Origin: Zygnema cylindricum
Lineage: Eukaryota > Streptophyta > Zygnematophyceae > Zygnematales > Zygnemataceae
Reading direction: 5' to 3'
Length of the DNA: 64,000 nucleotides
Assembly: GCA_037447655.1 (NCBI GenBank)
Contig: JBBHKE010001399.1
Span: 1 to 64,000, forward strand
Positions 56,604-64,000 of this stretch are shown here, one piece after another. Numbering within the stretch: the stretch's first letter is position 1; the number at the start of each line of letters is the position of its first letter. The notes below the pieces were generated by a model that was not told the DNA's origin, searched no databases, and saw nothing but the letters and a program-made list of their open reading frames with translations. A program made the position numbers and the translations under genes.

Positions 56604-59068
56604 TTAATAGTCTTGTACTCCAATTTTCCGAGAAACAATCGACCGATACACTCTCTCGACTCCAGATTGAGTACTTTTTTCGATCGCCGCTGAGGTTTCT
56701 TCGTCGATTATATCTGTTCGAGCGAACCTCGAAAAGGCACAATTAGTCTTTAAAAGATCTTTTGTCTCATAATCTGTGACATCACCATCCAAGAATCCCT
56801 CTCCATTGTCTCCCGGGACAACATCGACTTTGAGGAGATCGCTTCGGACAAGCTTTTGTTTGTACCTGTTGTTGGCCAGAAAGACTGGAATAAGTAGTAG
56901 AAATAGGGGAAAAGATATGAAAATAATGTACAGATGGAGAAATGTCAAGGAGAAGGTGTGGGAGTTTAAATACAAATCAAGGGTGTTATTTGAAATAATT
57001 GAGGAGAATAACCGAGAAAAAAGGTGTTCATATATAAAACATATAAAAACATCAACTATTTAAACCAATAAAAATACTCCAGGCATACACAAAAATGCAT
57101 CAGAAGTATTCATACTTCTAAAGGATTAAGACAAAACACGAGAAACTTACAATCGATCCTGGTGATCTGGACGGAAAGTTTGTCCCAAGATTCCGTGAAC
57201 GTTGGAGGAAACCGAAACCTTGGGAATTTCGATACTAAAATGCACAACTCCATCATCTTTTGTTCTAAGAAGTGCAATTTCCGGTCGCAAAGTCAAAACC
57301 ATTTTCATCACCGCCTCGATTTCGATTTCGTAAACGTCGACTTCGTCGTCTCCACTTTGTTTTTTTGCCGCCAAAAATTTAATTTTCATCTGGTTGTCGA
57401 AAAATGTCGCATAATCGTTGGGTTTTTCTAAAACTACTTGGGCTCCATCGACAGTAATTTCTTTCAAGTACCCATTTCCGTATTTCCAGTCGGAACCTTC
57501 TCGAACTGCCAAATAAACAATATGGTGTCCCCAGAAAAGAGCAATTTGTCTGATCCATGTGAGAGGCTTATGGGGGTTTGTACCCCATCGGTCGAATCTT
57601 CCTCCATGGTAAACATTAATGTGTAAATGGGAGTCACTCAGCATGCAGTACGTTTTTGAGGGCAGACCTGAAAAAACAAAAAAATATATTAAGAAAAGAG
57701 AAGAGAAAACGAAGGGTAAAAATGATACAAAAAATGATAATCACTTCCAAAAAGAACCTTTGTTGTAATGCCTCTGTAAATTTCGCTTCATTTAAGGATT
57801 TTTTTGTTAGATAAAATTCTTCACATTGTCCCAGAATTGCATGTCTTCACCTAATTTTCAAAATTCAAGTCCACCTTCAGTGTGGAAACTTTTTAGTATT
57901 TGAGTTGTATTTTTTTCCTCAATTGTTCTTTCAACAGAATAATCAAATTTAAATCTGTGGAAAATTTAAAAAAACTAACTAATTCAAGACTTCCAAACCA
58001 TTTCAAGGTTGAAATAGAATTGAAATTGATTTTCCCACCGCAATTCGTGCAGATAAATGATTTTTTAGCATCTTTTCTGTAAAATAATATCGTAGTTTAA
58101 CCAATTGAGGTCCAAAGATACCGGTGAAAATCACGAGATGAACATCTGAAACGTTCCAGAACTGGTGTGCGTTAAAAATAAAGATACCCACAAAAAAAAA
58201 TAAAAAAATGAAGAAAGAATTTTACCAGTAAAATCAAAGTGGGAGTTATCGCCTCCAGTGTAATGAGGGTCTCCAGATACCCCCGCAGTGGGAGGAGGGG
58301 GAGGAGAAGAAGTGGGAGGAGGATCAGTGGAAGGAATAGTAGCTGGAGGAGGATTCGTGGGAGGAGGAGAGGGATAGACTCCGCTACAGACGCTTCCAGT
58401 AGTCTGGGTGACAGCGGGGTTGGAGAGACAGGTGGAGGTTGACTCGTAGGTGAAAGTGTTGAGGCAGGCGCTGCCCTTCAAGAGGATGCAGGTGCCTGAG
58501 GAGAGGGAGGGAGAGGAGAAGGAGAGGGAAAGGGAGGGAAAAGGAGAGAAATCAGCAAAGATTAGATGATAACCAAATCCAAAAAAATTAGCCAACAAGG
58601 ACTCCTTTTGCGCCCAAAAACCCGAATTTTGTTCATTTTTACTCGCTTGAGCAGAACATTAGGCGGTTGAATACAAAATGATGTTTTCCCAACACGAACT
58701 GACTAAGAAAAAAGACAAAATGCAAGTTAACACAAAATCATTCCAAAAACCAAAATAAATTCTTCATACGTACCGTTAGTAGCGCTCTGCAAGTGGTTCC
58801 AATAGACGCAAGCGGGGTATCGCTGACAAAGCTCCTTGCATTGCGTGTCGGAGGTGATCATGGAAAGGTCCCTCGGATCCGTACCGAATTTGCCGACTAA
58901 AAATGCGTTGGTTTGATAAATACGGCCCGGAATTCCGACCGTACTATTGCACACGTAAGCAGGACATGCGGCCGTACCGGCTTGAGTACAGCCAAATGTA
59001 GGACTCGTAAACGCAACGAGACAAACAAGTACGGAAATTCCAAAGAGGATATTCGTATTCGGAGCCAT
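56604..59068 (-). CDS. root-cap-domain secreted protein C (complete, 4 exons)
   Basis: Exons are 58774-59068, 58226-58495, 57151-57667 and 56604-56865, with phases 1, 1, 2 and about 447 residues. It is closest to type A: signal peptide MAPNTNILFGISVLVCLVAF, cysteine-rich PAN/apple-like module (CKELCQRYPACVYW, then CILLKGSAC), a longer proline-rich linker (PPTNPPPATIPSTDPPP), then GDPHYTGGDNSHFDFTG at about 173-189 and a root-cap domain nearly identical to A over exon 3. The C-terminus diverges (YRSIVSRKIGVQDY). It lies outside the inverted duplication and is probably an older paralogue or an A copy moved with its promoter. Confidence 0.88.
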
Positions 59069-59295
59069 GGTTTAGAGAGGAGAAGAAAAGGAATAGGAAA
59101 TTCAACTAGGCTAAGGCTAGAAATTAGAAACGAATCCCAATATATGAATGTATATATACTTTCTAGTGACAATGTGTAGATTGTTTTGGTAAGAACTCGA
59201 GCTTGTCGAATAAGGGATGGAGAGGGAGAGATACGTGAAAGATAGGAGAGTGAGTAGGAGAAAGTGGATGATTTAGAAGAGTGGCGATTGTTTAG

Positions 59296-59303
59296 TTTAT
59301 ATA
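59296..59303 (-). promoter_or_regulatory. TATA box of gene C
   Basis: Minus-strand TATATAAA followed by CTAAACAATCGCCAC, matching the promoter of A-right and about 230 bases before the start codon. Confidence 0.7.
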
Positions 59304-59495
59304 GAGGAGTCTAGAGGAGAGTTGTGGCGACAAGTTGAGTCGTGGCATGATAGGTTTGGTGGCGGAATGTTTCAAAAAGGTCTCCGGAATCGACGGCGGA
59401 ACTCTAAAGAGCGATTTGAAGAGTTGCGTGGAAATTTTGAAGTCAAAGGTCGCAGAGTTCTATGTGAACTGCACGGCGTTGGCACAGTTTGAAGC

Positions 59496-59913
59496 ATAGT
59501 TCAAAAGTAGGCGTTTTTATGGTAGGCCTTTGGTAGGCGCACAAAACTTGGCACTAAACTCGCGTAGAGTAGGCATATTGTATGGGTGTGAGTTGCGGAC
59601 ACTCTTGTACGATCGTACGAATATGACGTATGATCATAGTACAGCGCACGCCACCTGACGAAATTTTTTAGCGAACTGACGCGGCGTAGGATGACATTCC
59701 GCCGGAAAAAAACCCCGGAAAAAAAAAAAAAAACGCGGACGGGCAACCTGGTTGGTCAATTTGAGGCTTTATTTAGTGTGGCCTTCAAAATTGCAGACGC
59801 TAATATGACAAATTGTCCTATCGTAAGTTGTGTTATGGGCTTTTCATGTGATCTTCTTAAGATCGCAACTTTGATCAGCGACCGTCCGATCGTCTAAATC
59901 TGACGGTTGAAAT
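59496..59913 (-). mobile_element. Mutator-like TIR element, copy 3 (cut by gap)
   Basis: Begins (AT)AGTTCAAAAGTAGG and matches the right half of copy 1 in reverse, including the AAAAAACCCCGG-type run. The other end is lost in the N run. It lies about 190 bases upstream of the gene C TATA box. Confidence 0.65.
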
Positions 59914-59923
59914 NNNNNNNNNN
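59914..59923. other. assembly gap (10 N)
   Basis: Ten N. Confidence 1.
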
Positions 59924-60390
59924 CCCTCTCTCCCCTTTCCTTCCCCTCTTCCTCTCATTCCCCAACCCCTTTTACTAACTACCTACACCCCTCCTTCTAT
60001 CTTTAAGGTGGCGCTAGCTATCTTCTCTCTATTCTTTCCCCCCTCCTCTCTTTTTCTCTCCCTCTCCCCGTTATCCTCCCTCTCTCCTCCCCGAGTGTTC
60101 CACCTCGGCTCCCGATCTTCTTCTTTCTATACCCCTCCTCACCTTCTCCCTCGTAGCCACTCTTTCTCGCATTCACCTCTCTGCCCGTTATTCTCGCCCT
60201 CTCTCCCCTCCTTAACCTCTACCTTTAGTTCCTACCCTCTCCCCCTATCTTCCTCCCCACATCCATCAATCATTTTCCCCAACCCCTTACTCTCCTTCTC
60301 CCCTTCCTTTCCCCTCTCTCCCTCTCACACTCTTTTTCTTCCCCTCCCCCTCTCCCTCTCTCACCTCCCATCTCTGTCCTCTCCCTTGCA
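59924..60390. repeat. pyrimidine-rich tract
   Basis: CCCTCTC-rich plus strand. The 145-codon frame at 60008-60445 (Ser/Pro/Leu) is a composition artefact. Confidence 0.75.
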
Positions 60391-61080
60391 ATTATGTGTC
60401 CACCCCTGGACTACAAAATTCAGGAAGCCTCTAGATAGCTTTTAACTAACTCACTTCACGCCACAACAACTAATGCCCAAGACAACAAACGACACTATGA
60501 CTCCACCTACGTGCAGCGTGGACTCCTTTGAGTCCGTAGCAAAAAGAATCATTGAAAACGGCGAACCAACCGATTGGTTATGAGGTGGCAAAAATGTCAA
60601 TTTTTACAGACTCTCAAAGAGAGAGAGGTCTACCCAAAAATATGCTAAGTCCTAATCCATCTCATAATCCCTATCTACTCAAGTGCGAACCAATCAAATA
60701 ACTGTGTGGTACAAAAAGGTACTACGGTCGATGTCCTTTCCGTACGGCCTGTGTACGACAAGGCCAATGAGTGGACGGGTGTCAATTTTCCACCCGTCCT
60801 TATGGTCCCCGGAATTCTCGCGACCAAATGTTATCCCTCCACGTGGCGCCAGGTCATGCCACGTCCCAAAACACCAAAGTGACCATTCCGGGATCTCGGC
60901 GTCGACATATGCCGTTGGATTAAATCCAACATTAAATATCAGCCGTCGAAATAAATGTCCGATTCATTTGTTTTTTGCGGGATCACGTTTGCACAGTATT
61001 TTAACTCGTTTATATGTTCCTTCATTTCTAAATCACTTAATCGGTTTCAAATTCCTGCCATAGTTTAGGTATTTATCAAA
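60391..61080. other. no recognisable gene
   Basis: A 126-codon frame at 60683-61063 shows no domain. Confidence 0.35.
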
Positions 61081-61109
61081 CCCTATATATCCTAACGACT
61101 TTCTAAGAC

Positions 61110-61387
61110 ATATCGGTTAGAGCTGACGGCTACGCCTCGCTCTGTCGGTCGGAGGTTTGAGTCTTGCCGAACTCAACCTTTTTGTTGTGAGTGACGTATG
61201 TCACTCTTTAGTCCTGCCAGTGGAGCTAAGGCAACCATGGCTCAACCACCCTCTCTATCCTTTAGTGACTACAACAAGTATGGTGGCTTGAGAGAGGAGG
61301 CGGAAGCAAGTTGTCTGCCTTTTTCTTTTCCTATTATACTGTTTATTTAGACCTAGAAAATACCCTATAAATTTAGTAATTTCAACA
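61110..61387 (-). repeat. 3' LTR of Copia-5 (outer limit uncertain)
   Basis: On the minus strand the LTR begins TGTTGAAATTACTAAATTT at 61387, right after the purine tract AAAGGGGG (61388-61395). The lower end is not fixed. On the plus strand 61115-61180 looks tRNA-related (GGTTAGAGC, then GGAGGTTTGAGTC as a B-box-like motif), antisense to the LTR, but does not fold into a clean cloverleaf. Confidence 0.5.
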
Positions 61388-61522
61388 CCCCCTTTATTTT
61401 CTAGTCTATCTTTAACTTCAGTTTTAGTCCACATTTTTCTCTGCAATATTTCAACTTTGGAGAAAACACTGGTTTTGTCATCATATCAGCCACCATTTCC
61501 TCATCACATCTATATACAAGAT

Positions 61523-62660
61523 TCACAATCTTACTCTCAACTTTTCCCTCACAAAACTCAATTTTATGTCCATATGCTTAGCTTTGAAATGATGTTTTAG
61601 ATTAGCTGCAATTGCAATGGCAGCTTGATTATCACAAAAAACTTCATGCACTCCCTTCTTGATATACCCCAGTTGTTGCAACAAGGACTTGACCCACATC
61701 AATTCTTTCACAGCAGAACAAGAGTCCATGTACTCAGCCTCCATAGTAGACTGAGCAACCACCTTTTGTTGCTTACTGCTCCAAGAGCAAGCACCATCCC
61801 CTACATACAACACATACCCAGAAGTGCATCTTGTCATAGGTGCGTCCCTATAACTAGCATCACTCCAGGTAATGATGTCAGTGTGCTTCCCTCCCAAATG
61901 CAACCATAACTCTTTGGTTCCAACCAGATATCTCATGACTCTCTCGGCTGCCTCGTAGTTTCTCTTCCTAGGATCATTAAGACTCCTACTGAGTACTCCT
62001 AGTGTTGCCGCTATGTCCAGCCTGATAAAGTTCATAAAATAAATCAAACTTCCTACGACCTGTCTATAAGGGATAGACTTCATAAACCCTCTCTCCTCTG
62101 GACTCATCTGATCATCTAAGATCATCGCTCCTACTTCTACACTTCGATCACTTACTTTTTTCAAGTCCATGGGAGTGGTACAACTGTTAGCTTTTTCCAT
62201 CTGGAATTTCTCAAGCATATTACCTATTGCTTCTTTCTGAGTAAGTTTGATAATCCTTTTCCCCCTATCTCTCTCCATTTAGATCCCCAAAATGTATTTT
62301 GCCACACCTAAATCCTTCATATCAAATCTGTTTCTAAGATCTTTCTTTAACTTATTGATCTTTTCCAAAGATTTACTAAAACAAACAGATCATCCACATA
62401 AATTGCAATAAAAATGACACCATTCTCATCTTCAAACATATAGATAGAATGGTCAGAGCTGATTTGGATATATCCTAGACCAGTGAGAAACTCATCTAGA
62501 TTCTTATTCCACTGTCGGGGAGCCTGCTTCAGTCCATATAAGGACTTTATGAGCCTGCAGACTTTGTTTCTTCTCCTTCCTCCACAAATCCCTTTGGTTG
62601 CCTCATGAAAATTTCTTCCTCTAACTCACCATCAAGAAAGGCAGTCTTAATATCCATCTA
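61523..62660 (-). pseudogene. Copia-5 reverse transcriptase end and RNase H
   Basis: YVDDL motif near 62385-62400. 62278-61523 is one long frame: thumb region (SIPYRQVVGSLIYFMN, LDIAATLGVLSRSLNDPRKR) and RNase H (WSDASYRDAPMTRCTSGY, WSSKQQKVVAQSTMEAEY, FCDNQAAIAIA, KHMDIKLSFVREK). Best preserved of the copia copies, but a stop near 62280 and others above break the polyprotein. Confidence 0.85.
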
Positions 62661-63263
62661 GTGTATATGTATATCAATGTCTTCCGTTGGTACCAGACTG
62701 AGGAGAATCCTTACTGATTGGAACCGAACAATTGGAGCAAAAGTCTCCTCATAGTCAATCCCCTCCATTTGGGTGAACCCCTTTGCTACCAATCGAGCCT
62801 TATATCTTTCAATGGTATTATCTGGGTTCAGTTTTAGTTTAAACACCCATTTACATCCAATCGGTTTTCTGTCCAAAGGATAGTTCGCTAGTTCCCAAGT
62901 ATTTGCTTCCATGGTGGAGGTCATCTCATCATTTATGGCTCTAATCCATCTATCTTTCTTCGGATTGTTTATTGCCTCCAATTATGATTGAGGCTCATCT
63001 GGGTGAGATAGCTTAGTTACCTTGTGAGCCGCATGCTTTTCCTGAATCCTTTTGCTGCTCCTTCTCCCTCCCTCAAACTCTGAAGCTGGGATGGAGGGAA
63101 GTCTTGGATTTCTCCTTCCTGTCTCATTGGCTCCCCTATCCATGGAAGCTAGTTCCGGTTCCTCCTCATTTGTCCGCTCGAAATCTATAGGAATATGTGA
63201 GGTTTCCGCTGGATCTCCTATATCTTGGATCTCCCCTGAATATGCAATCCATGTTTCACTCAT
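62658..63263 (-). pseudogene. Copia-5 linker and reverse transcriptase start
   Basis: The charged linker (RRNPRLPSIPASEFEGGRRS) leads to RWIRAINDEMTSTMEANTWE, GCKWVFKLKLNPDNTIERYK, EGIDYEETFAPIVRF and a stop just after DIHIH (copia normally continues QMDVKTAF). Confidence 0.85.
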
Positions 63264-64000
63264 GTCCCTTTCGAAAAGATTGAGTCCTCCACACCTTTGG
63301 ACTCAAATCCGATTCTTATCTTCTTCGTATATTTAAAGGGGTCAAATGAATTCCCTTCAGCCATGACAACTAGGTGTTTGACCAGAATGATATCTTTCTT
63401 TGCTAAGTCATAGACTCTATATCTCTTGACATCCTCATCATATCCTTCAAAGTATCCAGGTTTTCCTTTAACATCTTGTTTCCAGTTTTTCCTATCTGTG
63501 TGAAGATTGTAAACTTGGCTACCTAATACATTAAGGTGTGAGATATCTGGTTTCATTCCAACCCATCTCTCATAAGGTGTCATTCCCTTTACAGCTGAGG
63601 TAAGGACTCTATTCGTAATGTAGTTGGCACAGTTCATGGCCTATGCCCAAAATCTTTTTCTTATTTTCTTGTCGTCCAACATACTGCATGTAATATCTCC
63701 TAGTGTTCGGTTCAACCTCTCAGCCACCCCATTTTGTTTCGGGTTATATGGTACGGTTTTCAGGTGCTGCAATCCCTCATCTCTCAAGTATTCCTCAAAC
63801 AGATTAGAGGTTTTTCCCCCCCCATTATCACTCGTTATTCTCTTAATGGGGGTTTTATGCAACTTCTCACTCCTGGCTTTATATTCTTTGAAGTTAGTTG
63901 ATGTTTCAGACTTTGTTTTTAGGAAGTAGACTCTAGAGTATCTAGACCAATCATCCGTTATTGTCAACATAAACCTCTTTTCTTCAACTGAAGGTACTTT
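63260..64000 (-). pseudogene. Copia-5 integrase (continues beyond the window)
   Basis: TITDDWSRYSRVYFLKTKSE, TSDNGGGKTSNLFEEYL and NPKQNGVAERLNRTLGD give the full D, D, E set. The C-terminal part is GMTPYERWVGMKPDISHL to YFEGYDEDVKRYRVYD. A stop near 63640 separates two frames. Protease, Gag and 5' LTR lie outside the window. Confidence 0.85.

Noticed and set aside
60008-60445. 145-codon frame near the second gap
   Set aside because: Pyrimidine-rich composition; no domain, no splice context.

Overview
This is nuclear DNA of a green plant-lineage eukaryote (streptophyte: a charophyte-type alga or a land plant; I cannot name the species). The evidence is spliced genes with GT-AG introns and TATA boxes, secreted proteins carrying the plant root-cap domain, and many Ty1/copia elements mixed with hAT-, Harbinger-, Mutator- and mariner-like DNA elements and a Helitron relic. 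Two runs of 10 N (27496-27505 and 59914-59923) are assembly joins.

The only convincing host genes form one small family. Each has a signal peptide, a cysteine-rich PAN/apple-like module, a linker (proline-rich in types A and C), and a root-cap domain opening with GDPHYTGxDNSHFDFTG. The shared layout is four exons with intron phases 1, 1, 2. Copies are: B-left (13844-15638, +, broken by loss of exon 3), a decayed B relic (24780-25920, +), A-left (26328-27433, -, cut by the first gap), A-right (32510-34954, +, complete), B-right (35717-38536, -, complete) and C (56604-59068, -, complete). The complete copies encode about 431-448 residues.

A and B sit in a very large imperfect inverted duplication. 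The left arm runs about 4150-27495 and the right arm about 33787-48223, around a spacer of about 6.3 kb. Arm elements pair in mirrored order: purine array (4870-6430) with pyrimidine array (45060-47440), a hAT copy (6506-6953 with 44541-44988), the B genes and the A genes. Each arm has its own later insertions.

Layout: 1-3293 copia remnants including a triple tandem LTR; 3335-3844 a miniature LTR element with a tRNA-like sequence in its LTRs; 4150-16125 left arm with B-left; 16126-24780 a Copia-1 fragment and a complete but dead Copia-2 inserted in a Helitron helicase relic; 24780-27495 B relic and A-left; 27506-32300 mostly unrecognised sequence with one hAT element; 32300-48223 right arm; 48224-55700 two head-to-head copia fragments with nested DNA elements; 55700-59913 gene C and flank; 59924-64000 pyrimidine-rich DNA and Copia-5, which runs off the right edge.

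Most long open frames in the (GGGAGA)n/(TCTCCC)n tracts are composition artefacts and are not annotated as genes.
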